A stretch of DNA of 32,519 nucleotides, taken from Gammaproteobacteria bacterium. Its GTDB lineage: Bacteria > Pseudomonadota > Gammaproteobacteria > Steroidobacterales > Steroidobacteraceae. The stretch covers positions 1-32,519 of the forward strand of contig JAQGOF010000150.1 in the NCBI GenBank assembly GCA_028293745.1, in the 5' to 3' direction. Below are positions 15,938 through 23,679 of the stretch, in pieces; the first letter of the stretch is position 1, and every line of letters starts with the position of its first letter. Both the position numbers and the translations under genes were made by a program. Under the pieces are notes generated by a model. The model had not been told where the DNA came from and searched no databases. It saw only the letters and a program-made list of their open reading frames with translations.

Positions 15938-16291
15938 CTAGCTGCCTCGATAAGTGGAATAGCTCCATGGCGACACTAACAGCGGTACGTGGTAGCTCTG
16001 CTCAGGATTCGCGATGCCGAAATGAATGACCACCTCGTCGATGAAGGGGGGTTCCGATAGCTGCGCGCCTACTGAACGGAAATATTCAGCAACGTGAAAA
16101 GTCAGCGTGTAGCGGCCGCTGCGCAGAGAACTCCCTTCCAGCAGAGGTTTCGCACAGCGACCGTCCTCATTCGTGCGATCCTGCGCCAACAGGCGCGGTG
16201 GACTGCCATCTGCCTCGTGAAGCTCAATGCGCATGCCTCCGGCGGGGATGCCCGCTGCGAGGTTCAGCACATGCGTCGTAAGCTTGCCCAT
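15938..16291 (-). CDS. uraH: 5-Hydroxyisourate hydrolase (transthyretin-like)
   Basis: This 117-residue HIU hydrolase converts 5-hydroxyisourate, the PuuD product, into OHCU. The family's N-terminal signature is visible as LTTHVLNLAAGIPAGGM. The middle has DGRCAKPLLEG and YTLTFHVAEYF, and the C-terminus ends with the diagnostic YRGS. No signal peptide is seen, so it is cytoplasmic. It is the first gene of the long minus-strand purine operon, and its promoter must lie in the 206-base gap shared with the divergent deaminase gene. There is no good Shine-Dalgarno before the ATG at 16291; a leaderless transcript is possible. Confidence 0.92.
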   Translation of the reverse strand: MGKLTTHVLNLAAGIPAGGMRIELHEADGSPPRLLAQDRTNEDGRCAKPLLEGSSLRSGRYTLTFHVAEYFRSVGAQLSEPPFIDEVVIHFGIANPEQSYHVPLLVSPWSYSTYRGS

Positions 16292-16299
16292 GCAGGCCT

Positions 16300-16328
16300 A
16301 GCATATGCGCCATGTCGATTGTCCACAA
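16300..16328 (-). promoter_or_regulatory. Candidate promoter of the purine operon
   Basis: On the minus strand TTGTGG (16328-16323) is followed after 17 bases by TATGCT (16305-16300). Compared with sigma-70 consensus, the -10 has 4 of 6 matches and the -35 has only the conserved TTG. The -10 ends 8 bases before the uraH ATG, so transcription would begin at or near the A of the start codon, giving a leaderless message. The -35 overlaps the operator palindrome. Weak prediction, based on spacing and position only. Confidence 0.35.
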
Positions 16329-16330
16329 TC
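16317..16330. promoter_or_regulatory. Putative GntR/FCD operator upstream of uraH
   Basis: GATTGTCCACAATC has perfect 6-base inverted arms around CC and fits the TTGT-NN-ACAA form seen at many FadR-subgroup GntR operators. A weaker related half-site, GATTGTGCAC, begins at 16339, exactly 22 bases after the first (two helical turns). It is the only such palindrome I see near the operon start. It lies between divergent genes, so it could control both. Binding by the operon-encoded regulator is inference. Confidence 0.55.
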
Positions 16331-16395
16331 GTGCCGCAGATTGTGCACGCTGGGCGTACTTTCCGCGGTCCTTAAGCACCATGCGTGTGCGTTGA

Positions 16396-17508
<1,113 letters not shown>

Positions 17509-17511
<3 letters not shown>

Positions 17512-17532
17512 GCGGGCGGCGCGCGCGGCCTA
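17509..17532. terminator. Possible bidirectional terminator between convergent genes
   Basis: TAGGC (17509-17513) and GCCTA (17528-17532) form the ends of a GC-rich inverted segment that contains the stop codons of both convergent genes. TTTCT follows on the plus side. The stem is short and the inside is mostly G and C with mismatches, so this is only a candidate. Confidence 0.3.
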
Positions 17533-18150
17533 TTTCTCGAAGAAGCTCGCGTCGACCGGCTTGTTTTCCAGAATCTCCTGGCGCGTCAATCCCTGGACCT
17601 CGTGCGGGAAGACGAGCCAGCTGTTCGTGGAGCGCACGTAATAATCGGGAACGAGCGAGCTGCGATTGCGCTCAGGTTTGTAGTAGACCGTCGCTATCCG
17701 GATCTTATCCGGTAGGTTGCGCCGGCAGCGGCGCTTGAGCTCCTCGATGACGGCCTCCAGGCTTCGGCCGGAATCGAACACATCGTCGATGATCAGCAGC
17801 TCGTCCTCGTACGACAGTCGCGAGACGAGGTAATCCAGCGCATGGACCCGCACGGCCTTCGATTGCTGGTCGATACCTGTGTAGGCCGACGTCCGGATGG
17901 CGATGTGATCCGCATGAATGCCGTGGTACTCGAGTGTCTCCTGGACCGAGATGCCGATCGGGGCGCCGCCTCGCCAGATGGCGACCAGGAACGTGGGTTT
18001 GAAGCCGCTGCGCACAATGCGCATGGCGAGCTCCATTGAATCGCGCAGCAGCGAATCGGCGGAGATGAAGACTTTCTCGATCGCTGGTGCGGGGCTCGCC
18101 GGCGTCACGAATGTGTTTTTGCTCTGCAAACGATCCGCGCAGTCTGACAC
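17530..18150 (-). CDS. Phosphoribosyltransferase, hypoxanthine/guanine-type
   Basis: This 206-residue type I phosphoribosyltransferase has the PRPP-binding loop LLIIDDVFDSGRSL at about 118-131, preceded by FLVAIWRGGAPIGISVQETL (the flexible-loop and pyrophosphate side) and followed by ATVYYKPERNRSSLVPDYY and WLVFPHE. That last Trp-Leu-Val-Phe-Pro segment is typical of hypoxanthine-guanine and xanthine types. It would salvage a base to its nucleotide with PRPP in the cytoplasm. The GTG at 18150 is the longest sensible start; the first 20 residues are weakly conserved. It is convergent with the deaminase gene, with 18 bases between stops, and divergent from the CYTH gene by 50 bases. Confidence 0.8.
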   Translation of the reverse strand: MSDCADRLQSKNTFVTPASPAPAIEKVFISADSLLRDSMELAMRIVRSGFKPTFLVAIWRGGAPIGISVQETLEYHGIHADHIAIRTSAYTGIDQQSKAVRVHALDYLVSRLSYEDELLIIDDVFDSGRSLEAVIEELKRRCRRNLPDKIRIATVYYKPERNRSSLVPDYYVRSTNSWLVFPHEVQGLTRQEILENKPVDASFFEK

Positions 18151-18200
18151 ATCCGGCCGCCATCGGTGTCACAATGCGCGCGTGGCCAGGAGTTGAGCGC

Positions 18201-18737
18201 GTGTCCAGAAACGTCGAGATCAAGGCCCAAATCACAAGCGTCGAGGCGCTCCTGCCGAAGGTCAAAGCCATTGCCGACCAAGGGCCCTTCGAGATACGTC
18301 AGGACGATACCTATTTTGCGTGCAATGCCGGAAGGCTGAAGCTGAGGATGTTCTCCAAGGGCGAGGGGGAGCTCATCTACTATCGCCGTGCTGACCAGCA
18401 GGCGCCCAAGGAGTCCTTCTATCTGCGCTCGCCAACCACGGCGCCCGAGGTTCTGCGGGAGTCACTGACTCTGGCCTATGGTCAGACGGGTCATGTAGAG
18501 AAGCACCGCACGCTGTTTCTTGCAGGACGGACGCGTATCCATCTCGACAGAGTGTCCGGGCTGGGTCACTTTCTCGAGCTCGAGGTGGTACTCGAAGAGC
18601 ACGAGCCATCCGAAGTGGGCGTCCGTGAGGCACGGGAGCTTCTGGTGGGACTCGGCGTTGAGCAGTCGCAGCTCATCGAGGGCGGGTATTTTGATCTTCT
18701 GAAGGGCAATCTTCCGGGGGGCCGGCGCGAAGCATGA
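18201..18737 (+). CDS. CYTH-domain protein (class IV adenylate cyclase/thiamine-triphosphatase-like)
   Basis: This 178-residue CYTH protein is a tunnel-fold phosphohydrolase/cyclase family member acting on triphosphates with divalent metal. The N-terminal signature is reduced to NVEIKAQI (residues 4-11, the ExK part of the usual ExExK). It is followed by FEIRQDDTYFACNAGRLKLR, ELIYYRR, VEKHRTLFLAGRTRIHLDRV and GLGHFLELEVVLE, with alternating charged residues lining the tunnel. The GTG at 18201 is chosen over upstream starts because AGGAG (18188-18192) lies 8 bases before it and CYTH similarity starts right there. Its TGA overlaps the ATG of the SDR gene. The substrate cannot be told from sequence. 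Confidence 0.85.
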   Translation: MSRNVEIKAQITSVEALLPKVKAIADQGPFEIRQDDTYFACNAGRLKLRMFSKGEGELIYYRRADQQAPKESFYLRSPTTAPEVLRESLTLAYGQTGHVEKHRTLFLAGRTRIHLDRVSGLGHFLELEVVLEEHEPSEVGVREARELLVGLGVEQSQLIEGGYFDLLKGNLPGGRREA

Positions 18738-19723
18738 GAATTCTGGTTACCGGCAGCGCAGGCCACCTGGGCGAGGCGCTGATGCTGACTCTCCAGCGCT
18801 CCGACCATGAGGCAATCGGCCTCGACATCAAGAGCTCGCCCGCAACTCACCGCGTCGGCTCGATCATCGAGCGGGACTTCGTCAGGCTATGCATGCAAGG
18901 CGTCGACGCCGTTCTGCACACCGCTACGCTGCACAAACCGCATGTTGCGAGCCATACGCGCCAGGCTTTCGTCGATACTAACATTACCGGCACGCTGAAC
19001 CTGTTGGAGGAGGCGGTTGCGGCAGGCGTCAAGTCTTTCATCCATACGAGCACCACCAGCACATTCGGGCACGCTCTCACACCGCCTGAAGGCGCGCCAG
19101 CAGCATGGATCACCGAAGACGTCGTCCCTGTTCCCAAGAACATCTACGGCGTTACAAAGCTCGCGGCCGAAAACCTGTGCGAGTTGTTTCACCGTACCAC
19201 TCGCATGCCGTGCATCGTCCTCAGAACATCACGTTTTTTCCCGGAAGGTGACGATGACGCCGGCGTGCGGCGTGCCTTTGACGATGGCAATTTGAAGGTC
19301 AACGAGTTCCTCTATCGCCGGGCTGACATCGAAGATATTGTCAGCGCGCATATGCTGGCGATCGAGAATGCGCCTGCGATTGGATTTGGCCGCTACATCA
19401 TCAGCGCCACCACGCCGTTTACCCCTGATGACCTGCAGCAACTGCGAACAGACCCCGCGGCAGTAGTGAGGCGGTACGCTCCAGGCTACGAAGCCGAGTA
19501 TCGCCGGCGCGGGTGGTCGATGGTCCCGACAATCGATCGTGTGTACGTCAACGAATTGGCGCGAACCCGGTTGGGATGGCAGCCGCGGCATGACTTCAAC
19601 TCCATCCTGCGGCGCTTGCGTGCCGACGAGGATTTCCTGAGTCCCTTGGCGCGAGCGGTGGGGTCAAAGGGCTATCACGCCGAGGTGTTTACCGAGGGGC
19701 CATATCCCGTGAGCGATAGATAA
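18734..19723 (+). CDS. NAD-dependent epimerase/dehydratase (extended SDR)
   Basis: This 329-residue extended short-chain dehydrogenase has the Rossmann motif VTGSAGHLGEA (5-15) and an Asp at the end of strand 2 (GLDI, about 29-32) that favours NAD. It also has DAVLHTATLHKPH, NITGTLNLLEEAVAAGVKSF, a Ser/Thr-rich HTSTTSTFG stretch, and the catalytic YGVTK (Tyr 138, Lys 142). A later LRTSRFFPEGDD and YRRADIEDIVSAHMLA fit sugar-epimerase relatives. It is translationally coupled to the CYTH gene (ATGA, 18734-18737). The 3' end overlaps the convergent amidohydrolase gene by 35 bases. Substrate unknown. Confidence 0.88.
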   Translation: MRILVTGSAGHLGEALMLTLQRSDHEAIGLDIKSSPATHRVGSIIERDFVRLCMQGVDAVLHTATLHKPHVASHTRQAFVDTNITGTLNLLEEAVAAGVKSFIHTSTTSTFGHALTPPEGAPAAWITEDVVPVPKNIYGVTKLAAENLCELFHRTTRMPCIVLRTSRFFPEGDDDAGVRRAFDDGNLKVNEFLYRRADIEDIVSAHMLAIENAPAIGFGRYIISATTPFTPDDLQQLRTDPAAVVRRYAPGYEAEYRRRGWSMVPTIDRVYVNELARTRLGWQPRHDFNSILRRLRADEDFLSPLARAVGSKGYHAEVFTEGPYPVSDR

Positions 19724-21029
19724 CCCTGCCGTCCTTGATCGTGCAGCGGACATGCGCGAACCCCGTAATATCCCGAGCAGGGTCTGCCTCGAGGACGACC
19801 AGGTCGGCAACCGCGCCAACCGTCAGGCGCCCCGATTTTCCACCGCCATCGAATCGCTGGGCCGGGTTCGTCGTCAAGCTCGCGAGGGTCTGGCGCCAGT
19901 CCAGTGAGCGACTCATCAGCCGGTACTCGTCTGTCGTGTCGTCAACATCGATATAACCGAGGTCAGTACCGAACAGGATCTGGCCCCCGCTGCGTGAAAA
20001 AATCTTCACCTGCTGGGCGGCGACCCCCAGTGTCTTCTCTATTTCCTGCGCTGAAGCGCGTTTTTTCTCCATTTCGACTTTGAAGAGCGTCAACGTCGGC
20101 ACGAGTGCCATTCGATGTGCTCTCAGCCGGGCGACCAGCTCTGCGTTCCACGGACCCATCTCGGGCGCAGTATGGGTGAGCACATCGACTCCGCTTTCAA
20201 TCGCCACCTCGATGCCGCGAGCATCGGAGGGGTGCGCAAATGCTGGCTTTCCGGCGCGATGCGCCTCCTGAACAGCGGCCCGAGCGATGTCCAGCGGCAT
20301 GGGGAGCACTCCGATATCGCCGCCCACAATGGCGCCGGCGAAAATCTTCACTCCATCCGCACCCGCTTCGAGCTGCCGCCGGGCGCGAGCCGCCGCGGTT
20401 GCAGGCAAGGCAACTTCCTCCGAGGGAAAGCCGTTGTCCTGTAGAAACTGGCGAACGTAGATCGGCGTACCCCCTGCCGGAAAAAACGGGTCGCCGACGG
20501 TGAGAATTCGTGGCCCGGTCACTTCCCCTGTGCGGATCCGCTCACGCAGTGTGTTGGTGTTCTGAAGCGACGAAGCCAGGTCGAACACCGTGGTGAACCC
20601 CCAGCGCGTGAACAGAGTCTGGAGCTCTCTTGAAATATCCTCGGCTGAGTGGTCCTGTGCGTGTAACAGTGTGGGTGCGAGGATGTGTACGTGGCTGTTC
20701 CAGAATCCGGCCGTCACCACTGCACCGCCAGCATCGATCGTGTCCGCGCCAACAGGAATGCGAACCGATGAGCCGCTTACCGCGGTGATCTTGCCCGCGT
20801 GTATCAGCACAGTCCCATGATCGATCGGAACGGCGTCGGGCGCGGGGTAAATTCGTGCATTGACGATGGCGAGATCGGCCGTCGGGAGGTCCTTCGCGCC
20901 GGCGAGCTGTGCACCGGATGATGTGTACGCGAACGCCAGGCTTGCAAATGCCAGGATTGTTGCAAAGAGCAGAGCATGCGCTCGAGCGGGCCTCACTTCG
21001 TCCTTATCATGCCGCATCTGCCTATCCAT
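19689..21029 (-). CDS. Exported amidohydrolase (imidazolonepropionase-like)
   Basis: This 446-residue metal-dependent hydrolase of the amidohydrolase superfamily has an N-terminal Sec signal (hydrophobic ALLFATILAFASLAFA, cleavage probably just after), so it is likely periplasmic. The metal site is visible as FWNSHVHI, GVKIFAG with the bridging Lys, PAFAHPSD, LTHTAPEMG, and FGTDLGY with the metal Asp. The beta-sandwich ends with GRLTVGAVADLVVLEADP. It starts 8 bases after the stop of the beta-helix gene and is probably co-transcribed with it. Two in-frame ATGs lie 12 bases apart (21029 and 21017) and either may be used. Substrate unknown; cyclic imides or peptides are typical for relatives. 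Confidence 0.85.
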   Translation of the reverse strand: MDRQMRHDKDEVRPARAHALLFATILAFASLAFAYTSSGAQLAGAKDLPTADLAIVNARIYPAPDAVPIDHGTVLIHAGKITAVSGSSVRIPVGADTIDAGGAVVTAGFWNSHVHILAPTLLHAQDHSAEDISRELQTLFTRWGFTTVFDLASSLQNTNTLRERIRTGEVTGPRILTVGDPFFPAGGTPIYVRQFLQDNGFPSEEVALPATAAARARRQLEAGADGVKIFAGAIVGGDIGVLPMPLDIARAAVQEAHRAGKPAFAHPSDARGIEVAIESGVDVLTHTAPEMGPWNAELVARLRAHRMALVPTLTLFKVEMEKKRASAQEIEKTLGVAAQQVKIFSRSGGQILFGTDLGYIDVDDTTDEYRLMSRSLDWRQTLASLTTNPAQRFDGGGKSGRLTVGAVADLVVLEADPARDITGFAHVRCTIKDGRVIYRSRDMAPR

Positions 21030-21038
21030 GCCGCATCT
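21008..21038. repeat. 12-bp direct repeat at the start of the amidohydrolase gene
   Basis: CATGCCGCATCT occurs at 21008-21019 and 21027-21038, a 19-base offset. On the minus strand each copy ends in an ATG, one being the annotated start at 21029. The copy at 21027-21038 also reaches the last base of the beta-helix stop codon. This is a small local duplication. Confidence 0.6.
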
Positions 21039-22654
21039 TAGCGTTCGGTATCTGCATACCCTATATTCCTGAGAGCCCGGGTACCGAGCCTTTGTTTGAG
21101 CTGCGCCAGGTACAGGCTCCCCGGCGTGACCGGTGTCCCGAGCGACTCGTAGATCCCGTTCGGCAGGATTGTGCCGTCACTGCCGGGAGCCGCCTCGGAG
21201 AGCACGGTTCCCGTGCAGCCGATGCACCAGTTGTGGGTGCCCGGAGGAGCCTGGATGAGGAAGTCGGTCGTAGCGACGTTCCAGGCGACCGACCAGCCCG
21301 CATCCCATCCCTGGCCCGACCCGAAGTTGCCGCGGTTTGAATACGCTATGCCGGTCTTATCCCCGGCAAAGGAGCTCGGAAACCGGCACAGGTCGCAGAG
21401 CAGTCCTGTTGCCCAGCGCTGATGCGGGGCGAAGCCGCGATCATCCGCAAACGCCTCGAGTACGACCACAGGCCCGGTGACTTGGGCCTGCGTGACAAAT
21501 GGCCACGTGTTGCCGTGTCCCGTCACTGAGCAGTTGTTGACCAGTATCTGAGTTCCGCTCAGAGCGAAGTCGGCCGGCGCCGCGCTATTGGTCTGCGCGA
21601 CGGTGTGCACGACGCTGATCGAGTCGAGGGTGATCTGTTTGTTGGTATTCGAGAGCTGGAAGGTGTTTTCCGTATCCTGAATGTTCAAGTCGCGCAACCA
21701 GCCGTTCTGGACACTGCTCAGGGTCGCAGCCTGGTACAGAGGACTCGTGACCGTCGTGGCCGGAGCCACGATGCGCAGGTGCTCGATCCCGACCTGCGAA
21801 ATGCGGCCCGCGAACGTATAGGTGGCAATGGAGCCGCCAGGTGGACTCAGGAACTGCGAATCAAAGGAATCGGTCACCGGAGCATCTATGAATATCTGGC
21901 TGCCATTGATGGCCGTGATGGTTCGATCCGTGAGAATCTCGCTTCCGGGGGCGATCCAGGTTTGCGGCAGTCCGTTTCGGACCAGCTTATCCATCCCCAT
22001 GAAGGACACCCAGGCCGCAGTGACCGGTCGGCTGATGAGAATTCGGTCACCGACGTTGAATCCCGACGCATCGCTTACACTGAAGCTCCTCGCTCCGGAG
22101 GGGACAAAGTTGTCCGTGATTGAAACGGACGTGCCGCGGGTGTAAGAGCCCGATCCGCTCACTGCCAGCAGCGCAAACGGGCTGCCGGTCATCGTGAGGA
22201 TCGAGCCGTTCGTGCCTGACCCGCTACCGGCGAGCACCACCCCGCTGGTTGTTATATGCAGCGTCGCTGAGACGTTGAACGACCCCGGGGAGAGGAGCAC
22301 AGCCCCGCGGAAGCCCCTTCTGTCAGGTTGCAAGGCCGATACGGTATCGATGGCTGATTGGATTGCCGCGGTATCGTCACCGCCACTCGGGTTAACCGTG
22401 ACCCGTGCGGGCACTCTTGGGAGTGCGACGCCTCCGCCCCGGTAACCAGCCCACGAGTAATCAATGATTCGATTGCCGGCGGCATCAGTGCCGTACCGCA
22501 GCTTGCCGTGGCTATCGTAATACACCCAGGACGAGGTGGCCTGACCAAAGCTCGCGGCAGGGAACCCCGCCACCAAGGCACAGCATGCCAGCATAATCGT
22601 CAGACCGCGTACGCGTGCAGAACTCCCGCAGCGATATGGCAAACAGGTCGTCAT
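21038..22654 (-). CDS. Secreted right-handed beta-helix protein (pectate-lyase-superfamily-like)
   Basis: This 538-residue secreted protein has a signal peptide (hydrophobic LTIMLACCALVAGFPAASFG, cleavage near SFGQA). The mature part opens with WVYYDSHGKLRYGTDAAGN and RIIDYSWAGYRGGGVALP. It continues with a DDTAAIQSAIDTV segment typical of the pectate_lyase_3 entry to a beta-helix, then many short beta strands rich in Val, Ile, Asn and Ser. A late WCIGCTG contains paired cysteines. A role on an extracellular polysaccharide is suggested, but no catalytic triad can be assigned. The ATG at 22654 is fixed by AAGGAGG (22666-22660) 5 bases upstream. Probable operon with the exported amidohydrolase. 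Confidence 0.75.
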   Translation of the reverse strand: MTTCLPYRCGSSARVRGLTIMLACCALVAGFPAASFGQATSSWVYYDSHGKLRYGTDAAGNRIIDYSWAGYRGGGVALPRVPARVTVNPSGGDDTAAIQSAIDTVSALQPDRRGFRGAVLLSPGSFNVSATLHITTSGVVLAGSGSGTNGSILTMTGSPFALLAVSGSGSYTRGTSVSITDNFVPSGARSFSVSDASGFNVGDRILISRPVTAAWVSFMGMDKLVRNGLPQTWIAPGSEILTDRTITAINGSQIFIDAPVTDSFDSQFLSPPGGSIATYTFAGRISQVGIEHLRIVAPATTVTSPLYQAATLSSVQNGWLRDLNIQDTENTFQLSNTNKQITLDSISVVHTVAQTNSAAPADFALSGTQILVNNCSVTGHGNTWPFVTQAQVTGPVVVLEAFADDRGFAPHQRWATGLLCDLCRFPSSFAGDKTGIAYSNRGNFGSGQGWDAGWSVAWNVATTDFLIQAPPGTHNWCIGCTGTVLSEAAPGSDGTILPNGIYESLGTPVTPGSLYLAQLKQRLGTRALRNIGYADTER

Positions 22655-22659
22655 AACTC

Positions 22660-22666
22660 CCTCCTT
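22660..22666 (-). promoter_or_regulatory. Strong Shine-Dalgarno for the beta-helix gene
   Basis: AAGGAGG on the minus strand lies 5 bases before ATG 22654. It rules out the longer open frame to 22702 as the natural start. Confidence 0.8.
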
Positions 22667-22768
22667 GATCCAAAAGTGATCAGTTATGTGCCTTTTCAGC
22701 ACCCTGGCACCGTCAGCGCACAGCCGATGGAAGTGTCCTGCGCGTGGCTGACGTAGGGCTCGGTTTGC

Positions 22769-22797
22769 TAAATTGGTCTGTCCACTCTGCCAGTCAA
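22769..22797 (-). promoter_or_regulatory. Weak candidate promoter of the beta-helix gene
   Basis: TTGACT (22797-22792, 5 of 6 to the -35 consensus) is followed after 17 bases by AATTTA (22774-22769), a poor -10. The first copy of the TGGYCTGWCCACT motif lies inside the spacer, which fits repression. Supported by the -35 and the context only. Confidence 0.3.
22774..22786. promoter_or_regulatory. Operator-like motif, copy 1
   Basis: TGGTCTGTCCACT has a TGG/CCA dyad around TCTGT. It is matched at 11 of 13 positions by a second copy 46 bases further on. TGGT-NNN-ACCA-like dyads are common sites of FadR-subgroup GntR regulators, including those of sugar-acid and polysaccharide use. Confidence 0.45.
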
Positions 22798-22816
22798 CAG
22801 CGCTGATAGCAAGCTA

Positions 22817-22833
22817 TAGTGGCCTGACCACTA
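22817..22833. promoter_or_regulatory. Operator-like motif, copy 2 (perfect 6-base arms)
   Basis: TAGTGG-CCTGA-CCACTA is a perfect inverted repeat containing TGGCCTGACCACT (22820-22832), the better copy of the motif at 22774-22786. Both lie in the 275-base gap between the divergent beta-helix and DUF427 genes, so either gene could be the target. The regulator is not in the window unless it is the purine GntR, whose predicted site looks different. Confidence 0.45.
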
Positions 22834-22929
22834 GCGAGAGCAGCGCCTGTGCGGCGCGGTCGCGCGTTGCCACCGGAACCTCGAAAGCCTCGGCGAGTTT
22901 GACGGGTGTATTGTTTGAAGGAGATCGCC

Positions 22930-23313
22930 GTGAGCGAATCACCCGGACATGAGCAATGGCCGAACCATAAGGTCGCTGAACGCCACCTCAAGGGACGGTT
23001 GGCCGTCGAGCTCGACGGCGAGCGAGTGGCCGATTCGAGCGACGTCATTCGCGTTGACGAGGACGGAAGCCCGGCGCGCTACTATTTTCCGCGCTCTGAT
23101 GTCAGCACGGACAAGCTCGAGCGGTCGGCAACCACCAGCGAGTGTCCGTTCAAAGGAACCGCGCGCTATTTCAATCTGAGACAGGGCGACCAGACGTTCC
23201 AGGACGCGGTCTGGTCGTATGAGGACCCGTATGACGAGCACCGCGCGCTCAAGGATCGGCTCGCGTTCTACGACGATAAGGTTCCGCAGATTCGCTTGCG
23301 CCCGGTTCGATGA
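22930..23313 (+). CDS. DUF427 domain protein
   Basis: This 127-residue single-domain protein of the DUF427 family (small beta-rich fold) has no assigned reaction. Visible family features are RLAVELDGERVADSSDVIRV, ARYYFPRSDVSTDKL, the conserved CPFKGTARYFNL, and DAVWSYEDPYDEH. The GTG at 22930 is chosen because AAGGAG (22918-22923) lies 6 bases upstream. No signal peptide or membrane segment is seen. It is followed 69 bases later by an EF-hand gene on the same strand. Confidence 0.85.
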   Translation: MSESPGHEQWPNHKVAERHLKGRLAVELDGERVADSSDVIRVDEDGSPARYYFPRSDVSTDKLERSATTSECPFKGTARYFNLRQGDQTFQDAVWSYEDPYDEHRALKDRLAFYDDKVPQIRLRPVR

Positions 23314-23382
23314 AGCCGGGGCGGGAGACCTCCGGTGGGGGCTATCGGCATCGAGGGGAGATTAAACTTGGAGGTGCGTGCC

Positions 23383-23643
23383 ATGCGTGACCGTGACCGA
23401 ACGACTTTGGATTACGTCCGCCCAGGCGCCGAGCAGCGGGGCCGCCTGCGCGAGGACTTCGATTTCAACGACATCAACCGGGATGGCCGGCTGACGCTCG
23501 GGGAGTTCATTCGCTTCATGCGAACAGTGGACGAAGACATCACGCCTGAGGAGTTGCAGATCGGGTTCGATGAGATCGATACCAATCGGGATGGCGCCAT
23601 CGATTTCGAAGAATTCGCGGCGTGGTGGAACGAGAGGGCTTGA
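23383..23643 (+). CDS. Small EF-hand calcium-binding protein
   Basis: This 86-residue protein carries two canonical EF-hand loops. The first is DINRDGRLTLGE, within FDFNDINRDGRLTLGEFIRF. The second is DTNRDGAIDFEE, within FDEIDTNRDGAIDFEEFAAW. All calcium-liganding positions (1, 3, 5, 9 and 12) are acidic, Asn or otherwise suitable. There is no signal peptide, so it is a cytoplasmic calmodulin-like sensor or buffer. The ATG at 23383 is chosen because TGGAGGT (23369-23375) lies 7-8 bases upstream. An in-frame GTG at 23335 would add 16 residues that look non-conserved. Partner unknown. Confidence 0.88.
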   Translation: MRDRDRTTLDYVRPGAEQRGRLREDFDFNDINRDGRLTLGEFIRFMRTVDEDITPEELQIGFDEIDTNRDGAIDFEEFAAWWNERA

Positions 23644-23648
23644 GCGGG

Positions 23649-23664
23649 GCCGCGGCGGCGCGGC
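23649..23664. terminator. GC-rich hairpin between convergent genes
   Basis: GCCGCG-GCGG-CGCGGC gives a 6-base stem with a 4-base loop just after the EF-hand stop and before the DUF190 stop. It could end both transcripts. No T-run is present, so Rho-independent termination is doubtful. Confidence 0.3.
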
Positions 23665-23679
23665 GCATCCGCACAAGGG

